DNA from: Podocnemis expansa
Taxonomy: Eukaryota > Chordata > Testudines > Podocnemididae
DNA length: 64,000 nucleotides
Assembly: GCA_007922195.1 (NCBI GenBank)
Contig: ML681981.1
Location: 10,505,503-10,569,502, forward strand
Reading direction: 5' to 3'
Shown here in pieces: positions 48,260-58,347 of this stretch (position 1 is the first letter of the stretch; each line of letters starts with the position of its first letter). The notes below the pieces were generated by a model. That model saw nothing but the letters and a program-made list of their open reading frames with translations, searched no databases and had not been told where the DNA came from. A program made the translations under genes and the position numbers.

Positions 48260-48625
48260 GGCTATGTCCATGCATACATCATTATTTCAAAATAAGTTAA
48301 TTCGAATTAAGAAAATGTTAATTCGAATTAAGGGAAAGCCTGCTTTCGAAACAGCTGTTATTTCGAAATGGTTATTTCAAAATAAGGCCATTTGGACATG
48401 TTGTTTCAAAACAACATGTCCAAATGGCCTTATTTCGAAATAACCATTTCGAAATAACAGCCCTTTTGAAATGAATGGGGTTTAAGCTGTTTCGAAATGA
48501 CTGTTCTTATTTCGAAATGACAGAGCCTGTCATTTCGAAATAAGAAAACATCGTGTGGACATTCAGTTTTTCATTTCAAAACAACCAGTGTTGTTTTGAA
48601 ATAAAAGACTTGTGTGGACATACCC
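48260..48625. mobile_element. Palindromic MITE, TTATTTCGAAATAA family, TSD TAG
   Basis: The left end GGCTATGTCCATGCATAC pairs with the right end CTTGTGTGGACATACCC. TAG flanks both sides (48257-48259 and 48626-48628; CTA shifted by one base fits equally). The interior has TTCGAATTAA and TTATTTCGAAATAA words and a perfect-looking inner inverted pair around GGACATGTTGTTTCAAAACA, in which the text GGCCATTTGGACATG is mirrored by CATGTCCAAATGGCC. Closest relatives here are 42598 and 2589. Confidence 0.88.
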
Positions 48626-51600
48626 TAGGTCTTTCTGAGTCTTCCTTTCTATTTCTTGCCTTCCTCACAACCTTATAAGATATTCTTAGCCATTACCTAG
48701 ACAGATGTGTAGGTAAAACCCAGTCATCCCAAAACAAAGAGAATTGTGTAAATCCTATTAAGAAAATAAACATAAGTTTTGAAATTAATTGGAAGTGTTT
48801 GCTTTTTACATGGGTCAGGGGGGGAGAAAGAGGAACAAATCAGGTACTTTTAATTCTGAAAAACCGAGTTGAGAAATAGGACCTGAATGTGGTTAGGTAT
48901 TAAAGAGACATTGTCTCTATTACCTGTCTAATGACACGACTTTCATTAAGTAAAATTACTTTGGCATGCTAAATACCTCTCTGCCCAACCTACAGGCTGT
49001 CTCTACTCCTCTCTGTCACTCTCCCTGCCTCTTGTCTCTCCAGCCCTCGCTCCCCCCCAGCCTTAACATCATGGACTCAACCAAACATACACTGTAATGT
49101 AGTTGCACACCTTCACAAAGCCTTTCAGAGATCTGTCATTCCCATTGCACTATGGTCTGCTTGATCAGTGTATGACACGAGCTATGAAATGAAAGGATAT
49201 TGTAGTTGCATCCATCCTCTGAAGAATTCAAAAAGCCCCCATTCTGAACTGGGAATGCATCTTCATTGGGTGCTATCAAAAATAGGTAAATTCAATTGAA
49301 AACTATGTGAAAAATTTTTGAGAGCATTTCATGGCACTATTATCATGGAATGATCACCTAATTAGAAGATATTTTTCCAAGCATTCTCCCCAGAGAGCAT
49401 TTAAGGTGCAGAGAGAAGACGATAAAAAATTATTATTTCCCACATGGAAATTAGCCTATGGTGCACAGATGTAATAAAGGACAGATCTGTGAATTTGCGC
49501 ATCAAGGGATCCCAGAGTACAATGTTTTTATTGTGTATAACACTACCAAAAAGCACCTTAGAATGCTGAATATTTGTCAGATTTTATGCAAGCTCCAAAA
49601 GCCTAATGTGAATAATCACAGATAAAGTTCAGAACTGGCTCCATGTTAGGAGCAAGCAACCATTTTTAGGTACCATCTGTGCACCATGAATAGTTACCAT
49701 ATATATCAGAGAACAACCAGTTTTTATTTCTGGTAGTAGAAAATCCAAATTAATACCCAGTATAACCATTCAGGAGTTCTTTTCTCCTTGCCAAAAAACT
49801 GAGATAGAAACCACATTTTTTTCTCTTTGAAAATTTTCTTCAACTGTTTGAGTTTTCAATCAAAAAACTGAAAAACATACATTTTTTGGATGCAGGGAAC
49901 CAAAATATTTGAGGGGCAAGCTCTAAAACAAACAGAAAAAAAGAATTATAATTTTGCTTCTCTTACAAAAAAAATATCAAGTCAGTCCCACTTAATGATG
50001 CATCTATTTTAAGTTGGTCTAAATGCATACAAACTCATAATGCCTCCATTTGCTTGGGAAATTAAATTGTCCTGCTCTGAATACAGATTAAGCCTCTATA
50101 AACCATTAATTTTGCTGTCTGGCAAAATAGTAACACTAAATAACTGCTGATTGGTCAATAACTTACTATAGAACGACCACAGATTTCTTCTTATTCGTCA
50201 TGTAATCATCTCCAATCAATTATATGGATTTGACAATGTTTCAATGTTTAAGAACTATTGACATGGCTATAAAACTGCAATACAATGTCTTTGGGCTGCT
50301 GTAATTTGATGATCCATGGTGCCATGTCTCTGAGTCCCTTAGTTTGAGACTCTTCCTTATGTCATTGCCTGTCTGGATGTTAAAACTAATAAAAATATTT
50401 TATGAAGATGCATGGTGACTAGCAATGGTGAGATATCAACATCTCATGAGCAAGTTTGTTTGGTAGTTACCCACAAAGTTTCAAACAACAGTACATACTC
50501 ATTCCCCAGATCTAAATACTCAAGGGACATCAACCACAGAAGAAGCACAAACAGTCTGCTTCAGGATAAATTTGCCACTTAGTGTGAAGCTGCTCTTGTC
50601 CAGCTCCAGCTTTTTTGACATAAGCCTGCTGGACTGTATATTCCAACATGCAAAGCAACTAAATAAGCAGTTAAATTATTTGACATCCCTTCCACTTATC
50701 ACTTCCTCTTCTAATCCTCAAATACTTTCCAACTCGCATCCTGCACATCTCCACCTTTGTCCCACACAACATATACACTCAGATCAGATTCACTAGTTAT
50801 ATGTTCATATGCATTGATGATTATAGAGAAGGTGGCAGTGCTTTCATTGTGTTTAATTCTGTACATGACTTTGTGTCGGCATGTGTAAGTGAATTGTACA
50901 TGGGCATAGTAGCCCTTTAGCACAGTTGTTTCATCCAGCAGCAAAACACAGGCTAGGCAGTTCAGACTAATGTATGAAAATCCTACAGATATATTTCTGC
51001 TGTGATCTTCTAATCAATCCGTCTGTACATGACTCTATTTTGAGTCCATATAAGTGGCTTCTCATATCAACTGTCTTTTTTATTTGAAATGCTGATATCA
51101 GCACACTCTTAGACACATCAGCGCTTGGAAAACAGCTGAAATAAAAACCACGTACAGCTCTTCAAATAATTTCTAAATGAACTAGGCCCTGAATAATTTC
51201 TGTGTGTTTGTAGATAATGAACTCTCCATGGCTGAGGATGAAAGTATTGACATGCCTGAATTGCATTCTTAATAGTAATTTTATGGGGAATAATGACTGG
51301 CATGAGAGTTAGCAACACTAGTACATATGAAGAGCACTGTGTCAATAGCTAATAATGCCACCATTAACCCTTGTGTATAATTAACATGAAGTATACAAGG
51401 TATGAACTAAAATGAAACCAACTAAAAGTCCAAATTCTAAGAGCACAATCTACACAGAAGCATCATCTCTTTTAACTTTCAGTTATCAGACTAAATTATG
51501 CTCTCACATTACAGCACCGCAGCCTCAGTTGACCAGGGTAAGAGAGAGGGAGAAGACTTTGGCCAATAAAATTATTTTAATGTGACTCATTTTGTCTTAT

Positions 51601-54600
51601 ACTGTAGGTTTGAGTGCTACAATGTATGATGAAAAATAATGAAATGATAACTCAGATAGTTGTGTGTTTCCTGACACTAATTTGAAGAGCAGGTGCTGAA
51701 TACAACACAAAAATTGTGGCGCTTAATGTATTCAAACTGTAGTATGTTGATAATGCTGTGTGCTGCAGTTTGTGCATTATTTAAATTGTATTTAGTTAGA
51801 CTGAAATCTTAGATGCCAACAACCACCAATTTATAGCCCATTTGATCCCTGATATGTTTGCTTGAGAGATGGTTCAGAAAAGTAACCTTCAGGTAGAGGT
51901 GTGCTTAGATACACACAATGCAACCACTGGGTATTTGCCACCTGCTATCATTTCAATGCTCTTATAGATTCTTGTCTTTGTTTTGAGGTAACCAAAATAC
52001 CCAGATTTAAAATTGATGCAATTACAATAGTGTGAATCCTAATGGATTTAATTACCAAATTGAACTAAAATTGTATAAACGCCATTTTGCATAAGTGCAG
52101 TGCATCTTCATTATGGTTTTCTACCATTATAACATTATTGATTTAAAATCGGTATTTACGGCAGTAGCCATGTATGTTTTCTAACAGAGTCAAGGCTTCC
52201 ATTTAGAAGGTCTTATCTGGAATAGGCATCAATGATATACAGACATATAGAAGGAGCAGGAGTCTTTTTCAGAGTTTAAGAACTGGACTTTATAGCAGAA
52301 TTAGTGGAATATTTTCATCTTTCCTTATAACAGATGTGAAAATCTCCCCCAAATCTGTCTGATACTGACAAACATCATCTCACCAAACATGTATAGTTTG
52401 CCACATACAGCTTATCGACTTTGTCTCTTCTGCGCTTAAAACCATGACATGCCTGGGTCTGATAAGCTGGGTTGTAGACTTGATCCATTAGAGTGAGATG
52501 CAGTAAATAGCCAATTTTTTCATCTCTTGATTCATATTTTATCTTGTCATCTTCTGTTCTTTGGAGGCATTTTCTCCTTAGCATCACGACTAGGCAACTG
52601 AATGATGCTCCTTAGTTGAACCCCAGCAAAGTTACATCAAATAGATGGCTGAAATGTATGACCAGCATTGTAGGTAATAGGTGTCTTGAATTCTGATTAC
52701 ACGTATATTTCATGTCCCCCTCCGCATCCCATGGCTAAATTTTATGTATCCTGTACAGTCCTGTTTTCTATACTTGGTAGGTTTTCAGATGCCATGTGGT
52801 AAAGTCAGATCCTGCATTATGATGCCCCTTTGTTACTGACAGAGTTTAGCAATTATGAATTCATCATATCAGAGGCACCATCACAGGTAACCCAGTGAAG
52901 AAATTCACTGCTTTAAAGTCAATTTTGCATTCCCATTGCAATTCATTGAAAACTAGGTCAACAGCTACTCTAGACAGATGATATTAAATAAGGGAAAAAC
53001 TTTACAAAAATAATTAAGCAATTTTCCTATTAAAATGTGATAGTATTCTTTCAACTGTGTCAGATGACACAAATTTAAAAGCAGATTTTGCTACATATTG
53101 TATCCAGATTCAGGATTACAACACAATGAAAGCCTCATTTTTCTTTAGAGCTTCAGTAATTGCCATGTGATAAACATGCAAGCATTCTGCATGCTAATGA
53201 ATAGACTTAAATATAGAAACTAGTAATTATTTTTTCTCTTTTTTTACTGCTCTAATTGGTAGTTAATTTATGCACCTGATTTTTCAGGTGCTGTATGTAC
53301 TCATTAAAAATGACCTCCAAGAAAAGTAGGAATGCTGAAAAAGAGGCAAAATGACAGGTCTGCTGCAGCTAAGTTTAGACCTTTTTCTATGTTGGGAAAT
53401 GCTTTTGTAAGTACTGTAATTACACAAGATGGAAATAGTAGGGCACTTTTAGAAACTTTTCACAGTTGGCAATATTACAGCAAGTATAAGTTACCACCAC
53501 TATAGTTACAGACCTGTCACTGTCGGTATATCTCTTCTAACCCTTGTTTACCACTTGGTTACAAAATTCACCCTAGGCTGAAATTTAGTGTACATTGGAT
53601 TAGTTCAGCCCAGTAAGGAACAGCTTTGCAATTTAAAAAAGAAATTGCAATTTTTGGTAAGAATGTAAAGAAAATGGTTTATTGCATTCTAATTTTATGA
53701 GCAAAGGAAATAAATTTAAAAGTTGTGTTGTATTAATTGAAAATGCAGATTAAATGAACTAGGAAATTTAGAATTATAAATAACTGTCAAGCACTATACA
53801 ACTAGTTGCATTACATATACAATTGCTTTATACTATATCTTATTAGATTCACATTCCAGTATGTCTAACATCCCAATGATTTCACACAGACACTGGTAAG
53901 TTGTTAGGCACTGGCTATATCACTGAGCTACTACCAAATTTTGCAAGCTAATAATGCCCTGGGGGAGGGGATGGACAGAAAGAATTTCCTTAAACATAAA
54001 TCTGCTTCATGGCAGAGGAAAAATGCCTCTTAAATGTTATGGATTTTAAAAACATAATACTCCGCCCCCGCACCCACTGTAGACTATAATGGCTTCAAAG
54101 TAGACAAAATCTAAATGGACTCAATATTGTCTTCTGGTACAAGTTTGGAAAACATGGATCAGAATGCTTTCACAACGTACATGTATGCAATTATTACAAA
54201 ATTCTTATGCTTCCAATGTGAGATGTAAGTGTCTTGTTCAACCCCTGCAACCAAAGGTGAAGCACCAAGACGACTCTCCCTTACTTTCACCAGGAAGGAA
54301 GTGCGCCATTAAGTGAGGGGTGAGAGATGAAAGACAATCAGGGGAAGTAATTTAACACTAGGGCAACTTGTGCTTCTCCTACTCAGCAGCTTCTAAGGAC
54401 CAGGCTGGTCCCACTATACAGGCAAGGGAGTTCTCTACTGTCATTGGCCTATACAGTGGGAAGCTGTCAGAGTACAGAATCACTCCAAACACAGAGCTGA
54501 TCCAATCCTACTCTGTTTCCAGCCAGTTCTGGAATCGTTCCTCAGTCCAGAGAGGTTAAATTGAGAGAGGTTAGATTTTGAAAAGCCAGATATGCACCTG

Positions 54601-54685
54601 GCAGAGTGAAACAGTCACCCCCAAGCTGGTACTATTGCAATACTGGACCTCAGGGTGGACTGTCAATCATGGGAACTGAACTTGG
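48626..54685. other. About 6 kb of AT-rich non-coding sequence
   Basis: This is the longest part of the window without a clearly recognised mobile element. All six frames are interrupted at short intervals (longest open frames about 70-80 codons), with no domain, tRNA-like fold or microsatellite array. From about 54240 to 54685 the sequence becomes somewhat GC-richer just outside the DIRS element, without recognisable content. It could be intronic or intergenic. Conservation data would be needed to find any regulatory element. Confidence 0.4.
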
Positions 54686-54893
54686 GAAGAAGAGGTTACT
54701 CACCGGTAACCAGTGTTCTTTGAGATGTGTTGCTCCTGGCCATTCCCCTGTAGGTGTTTGCACGCCATGTGCACGGAACGCCGGAATTTCTTTCCCTTAG
54801 AGTACCCATAGGGCTGGCTGTAGTGCCCCCTGGAGTGGCGCCATTGCGGCGCTCTATATAGCATCCAGCCGGCCCTTCCCTCCTCAGTTCCTT
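54686..54893. repeat. DIRS terminal inverted repeat with outer extension (3' end of element)
   Basis: 54711-54893 is inverted relative to 60859-61034. Shared words are TTCTTTGAG, CCCCTGTAGGTGTTTGCACG, GGAACGCCGGAATT, AGGGGGCACTACAGCC (reverse), GCTCTATATAGC and CCTTCCCTCCTCAGTTCCTT. The outermost 54686-54710 (GAAGAAGAGGTTACTCACCG) has no counterpart at the other terminus but is matched by the internal complementary region. The word CTATATAG within the repeat could act as a TATA box in either orientation. Confidence 0.9.
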
Positions 54894-54929
54894 CTCCCCA
54901 TGTTCCAATGCGGGGAGGCGGGAGGGAAT

Positions 54930-55026
54930 GGAATGGCCAGTAGCAACACATCTCAGAGAACACTGGTTACCGATCAGTAACCTCTTCTTCTTCGAGTGAT
55001 TCCTCCTGTCCATTCTCCTGTAGGTG
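54930..55026. repeat. DIRS internal complementary region
   Basis: The first half (54930-54990) is the reverse complement of 54686-54746, with GGAATGGCCAGTAGCAACAC matching GTGTTGCTCCTGGCCATTCC, and ACTGGTTACCGATCAGTAAC matching GTTACTCACCGGTAACCAGT. The second half (54988-55026) is the reverse complement of the other terminus, with TTCTTCGAGTGATT opposite AATCACTCAAAGAA. The two halves overlap by TTC, so the GAA found at both ends occurs once here. This is the pattern expected of a circle-junction template in DIRS replication. Confidence 0.9.
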
Positions 55027-55106
55027 AGTATCTAGCCTTACCTTGGAGGTGGGAGGAATCAAAGGCATACCGACTGGAGGACCGCTCTACCCACCACTGC
55101 ATCTTG

Positions 55107-56249
55107 TCAAGCCTGACATGTGATGGCGTAGTGATGAGCAAAGGTATGCGGGGAGGACCAGGTCGCTGCCTTGCAGATCTCAGCGACCGGGACTCCTGCC
55201 AGGAATGCCATGGATGCTGCCTGGGCCCTAGTTGAATGGGTGTTCACCTCTGATGGGCCCCTCCCTTCTAGGTTGAAGCATTCTTTGATGCATGCCACGA
55301 TCCATGAGGCAATCCTCTGCAAGGAAACCAGTTGTCCCTTCATTCTGTTCGCAATGGCCACAAAGAGCTGTGGCGTCTGACGAAAAGACTTCATCCTTTC
55401 AATGTAGAAGGCTAAAGCTCTGTGTATGTCCAGCGTATGCAGCTGTCTCTCCTCCTCTGAGGCATGAGGCTTGGGGTGGAAGACCGGTAAGCAAATGTCT
55501 TGACTGACGTGGAATCGCGACACTACCTTAGGTCTGAAAGCCGGGCGGGGGTGCAGCTGTACTTTGTCCTTAAACAACACTGTAAACGGTGGCTCAGCTG
55601 ACAAGGCCCACAACTCAGACACTCTCCTTGCTAACGTAATCGCCACTAAGAACGCCACCTTCCATGAAAGGTAGAGTAAAGAGCAGGTGGCCAAGGGCTC
55701 AAACGGTGGTCTGGTGAGCCTGGCGAGGACTAGGGTCAGGTCCCATTGCGCCGCAGGTGGTTTTACTGAAGGATAGAGCTTAGATATACGCTTCAAAAAC
55801 CATTTAACCATCAGAAGTGAGAAAACCGAGGTGTGCCCTGGCACCTGACGAAAAGCTGAGATGGCGGCTAAGTGGACCTTGAGAGATGCTACTGAAAGGC
55901 CGCTAGACTTCAAATGCCACAAGTAATCCAAAAGTCTCAGGATAGGAAGGGTAAAGGGGTCCCACTCCTCATCAGCGGACCACTGGGTGAAACTTTGCCA
56001 TTTCGCCCTGTACATGACCCTCGTGGAGCGCTTTCTATTTCCGCAGAGGACTTCCCGCACCGGGGAGGAGCACAGTTGTTCACCTGGCGTTAGCCATGGA
56101 GGATACACCCATAGAAGTGTAAGGCCTCCAGGTTGAGGTGCAGCAATTGGCCTTTTTCCTGGGTTAACAGATTCATTCTCAGAGGTAGCTGAACCAGGTT
56201 GTGCACCGACAGTCTCTGGAGGGTCGAGAACCAGTGCTGCCTTGGCCAA
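55107..56249 (-). CDS. DIRS tyrosine recombinase, open 380-residue frame
   Basis: This is a tyrosine recombinase of the lambda-integrase fold. In DIRS elements it is thought to insert a circular DNA copy into the genome. The first 70 or so residues are low-complexity lead-in. An N-terminal SAM-like core-binding segment follows (residues about 78-140, YRAKWQSFTQWSADEEWD, then LLDYLWHLKSSGLSVASLK). The catalytic domain shows R209 in LARRVSELWAL, H338 and R341 in THSTRAQAAS, H367 in WSSPHTF and the candidate nucleophile Y374 in AHHYAI, six residues from the stop. The frame overlaps the end of the upstream pol frame (57106-56090), as is usual for DIRS. The methionine at 56249 is simply the first in the open frame, so the true start is uncertain. 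Unlike gag and pol, it has no internal stop. Its activity is unknown. Confidence 0.88.
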   Translation of the reverse strand: MAKAALVLDPPETVGAQPGSATSENESVNPGKRPIAAPQPGGLTLLWVYPPWLTPGEQLCSSPVREVLCGNRKRSTRVMYRAKWQSFTQWSADEEWDPFTLPILRLLDYLWHLKSSGLSVASLKVHLAAISAFRQVPGHTSVFSLLMVKWFLKRISKLYPSVKPPAAQWDLTLVLARLTRPPFEPLATCSLLYLSWKVAFLVAITLARRVSELWALSAEPPFTVLFKDKVQLHPRPAFRPKVVSRFHVSQDICLPVFHPKPHASEEERQLHTLDIHRALAFYIERMKSFRQTPQLFVAIANRMKGQLVSLQRIASWIVACIKECFNLEGRGPSEVNTHSTRAQAASMAFLAGVPVAEICKAATWSSPHTFAHHYAITCQA

Positions 56250-56700
56250 GCTGGCGCAATCAGAATGACCATTGGTCTGTCAGCCTTTGTCTTCTGCAGG
56301 ACCTTGGGCACCAGTGGCATTGGAGGAAACGCGTAACACAGGCGTCCCAACCACGGAATATCGAAGGAATCTGCGACCGACCCTGGGCTGAGCCCCCTGA
56401 ATGAGCAGAATTCCAGACACTTCCTGTTGTGCTTGGAGGTGAACAGGTCCACTTGGGGACAACCCCACCTCTGGAAGAGGTCTTCTGCCACTTCCCGGTT
56501 GAGTGACCACTCATATGTCATAAACCTCCTGCTGAGAGTGTCTGCTATATTGTTCTGGAGGCCCGGCAAATATGAAGCTATGGGGTGAATCCTGTGAAGA
56601 ATGCAAAACTCCCAAAGATCTATCGCCTCCTGGCACAACTGGCTCGAGCTGGTGCCCCTTGCCTGTTGATATAAAACATTGCCACGGTGTTGTCCGTTCA
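56090..56700 (-). pseudogene. DIRS RNase H end and following DIRS-type domain
   Basis: In frame from about 56680 downward, the readable blocks are GTSSSQLCQEAIDLWEFCIL, IASYLPGLQNNIADTLSRR (the C-terminal part of RNase H), WSLNREVAEDLFQRWGCPQV, DLFTSKHNRK and GRLCYAFPPMPLVPKVLQKT. The last three belong to the conserved segment after RNase H in DIRS elements, described in the family as a methyltransferase-like domain. Just upstream, the text TDN followed by TVAMFYINRQG sits in the reverse-transcriptase frame directly after a TGA at 56700-56698. There is therefore one stop and one frameshift near the RNase H active-site region. RNase H would remove the RNA strand during copying. Confidence 0.82.
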
Positions 56701-57901
56701 GATCAACACCGTTTTCCCCACCAGGATGCCTTGAAAAACTGCACATGCCAAGAGTATAGCCCTGAGGTCCTTGGCACTGACATGTAGGAGCAAGTCCTTG
56801 CCCTCCCAAAGGCCTTGAGTTTTGAGATGGCCCAGGTGGGCGCCCCAGCCCCGGTTCGAAGCATCCATTACTAAGGAGATTGACGGGCGGGTAGATCGGT
56901 AAGGGACTCCTGAGCAGAGGTTGGTCTCCAGCCTCTACCACGTAAGGGACCTTTGCACTGACACCGGCAATACGACCACCGTGTCCAGACTGTCCCGCAC
57001 CGGATGGAACACTGTGGTCAGCCACAACTGCAGCGGGCGCATTTGAAGGCGGGCATGTTCCACTACGAAAGTACAAGCTGCCATGAGACCCAGCAACCTG
57101 AGGCACAGCCTGATGGAGGAAAAGTGAAGCCTCGTCAAGGAGTCCACCGACTGTCTGATTGCTTGGAAGTGGGAGAGCGGAAGGCTTGCCCTTGCTATCA
57201 CCGAGTCCAGAGCCACTCCTATAAACTCTATCCTTTGCGTTGACCGTAAGATTGATTTCTGGGCATTTATCAGGAGGCCCAGCCGAGCAAATAAGTCCTG
57301 TATTGTCTCCAGATGAGACAACACCTCCTGCTCTGAACGACCTGAGACCAACCAGTCATCGAGGTCTGGAAACAGGGTGACCCCCTGCCGTCTGAGGAAG
57401 GCCGCCACTACCACAAAGCATTTCGTAAAATCAGGCGCTGCCGACAGGCTGAAAGGGAGCACCACAAACTGCAGATGTCTCTGCCCTACAGCGAAGCGGA
57501 GGAACTTCCTATGTTTGGGATGAATTGCGATGTGGAAGCACATGTCCTGAAGATCGAGGGTGGCATACCAATCTCCTGGATCCAGAGAGGGAATTATGGC
57601 GGCTAGGGATACCATGCAGAACCGAATCTTCCGAAGGAAGCGGATGAGGCATCGTAAATCCAAAATAGGTCGCAGGCCTCCTTTGGCCTTGGAAATAAGG
57701 GAACAGCAGGAATAAACACCCCTGCCCCTCTTGTCCAGTGGGACATCCTCTACTGCTCCCTTTTGTAAGAGGATCTGGACCTCTCGGCGTAACACTTGCT
57801 CGTGAACAGGGTCCCTGGGAGGGCGTTGGAAAGAGGCGGGGGGCTGAAGGAGGTAACGAAGAAAATTGGAGAGAATAGCCTGTCTGAATAGTTTGAATCA
57901 C
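56698..57901 (-). pseudogene. DIRS reverse transcriptase and RNase H start
   Basis: The reverse transcriptase copies the element RNA. In the frame from 57795 the visible blocks are VYSCCSLISKAKGGLRPILD, WYATLDLQDMCFHIAIHPKH with the motif A aspartate at residue 81, LPFSLSAAPDFTKCF, and FPDLDDWLVSG with the paired aspartates at 146-147. The block IEFIGVALDS follows. The frame meets TAG at 56937-56935 (after QRSLTW) and then continues in the same frame into RNase H (MDASNRGWGAHLGHLKTQGL) up to TGA at 56700-56698. The catalytic aspartates of the reverse transcriptase remain, but two stops truncate the product. Upstream to 57901 the sequence shifts frame. Confidence 0.87.
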
Positions 57902-58347
57902 CCATCTGTCCGAGGTTATAAGATGCCACTCTAGCAGGTATCAGGAGAGTCTGTTTGCAAACAAGGGGAGATCTGGATCCGTTGGCACTGGTAAGCCGAC
58001 CTCAGGCGCGCCCTCAAAAGGTCTTCTTAGGGGTTGTCGACTGGCGCGAGCCCCGCTGGTTGCTGGACTGGCGACCGTTGTTACAGTGACCACCCCCACC
58101 CATTCTGCCTTCTGTCATAGTCTGAGCGGCGGTGGTAGGCCCGCGGAGGTGGGAGTGGTTTAAAAGGCTTCCTCTGAGCTGCCAGTGTATGGAGACCCAG
58201 CGACTTGATCAATGCTCTTGAGTCTTTCAGTGTCTGCAGGTGGGAGTCCGCCTGTTGCGAGAACAGTTCCGGTCCTTCGAAGAGGAGGTCCTGGATGGTA
58301 GTTTGGACCTCCTGTGGCAGACCCGAGGCCTGTAGCCAAGAACACCT
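57902..58347 (-). pseudogene. DIRS gag-pol linker, degraded
   Basis: This joins the gag-like part to the reverse transcriptase. Only short open frames exist on the - strand and they do not line up, so several indels or stops have accumulated. I see no clear motif apart from basic, arginine-rich stretches close to 58150-58050. The boundaries are set by the neighbouring readable blocks. Confidence 0.5.

Noticed and set aside
55107..56249. Recombinase as a host or phage integrase gene
   Set aside because: It is enclosed by the DIRS terminal repeats and lies directly after reverse transcriptase and RNase H, so it belongs to the retrotransposon.
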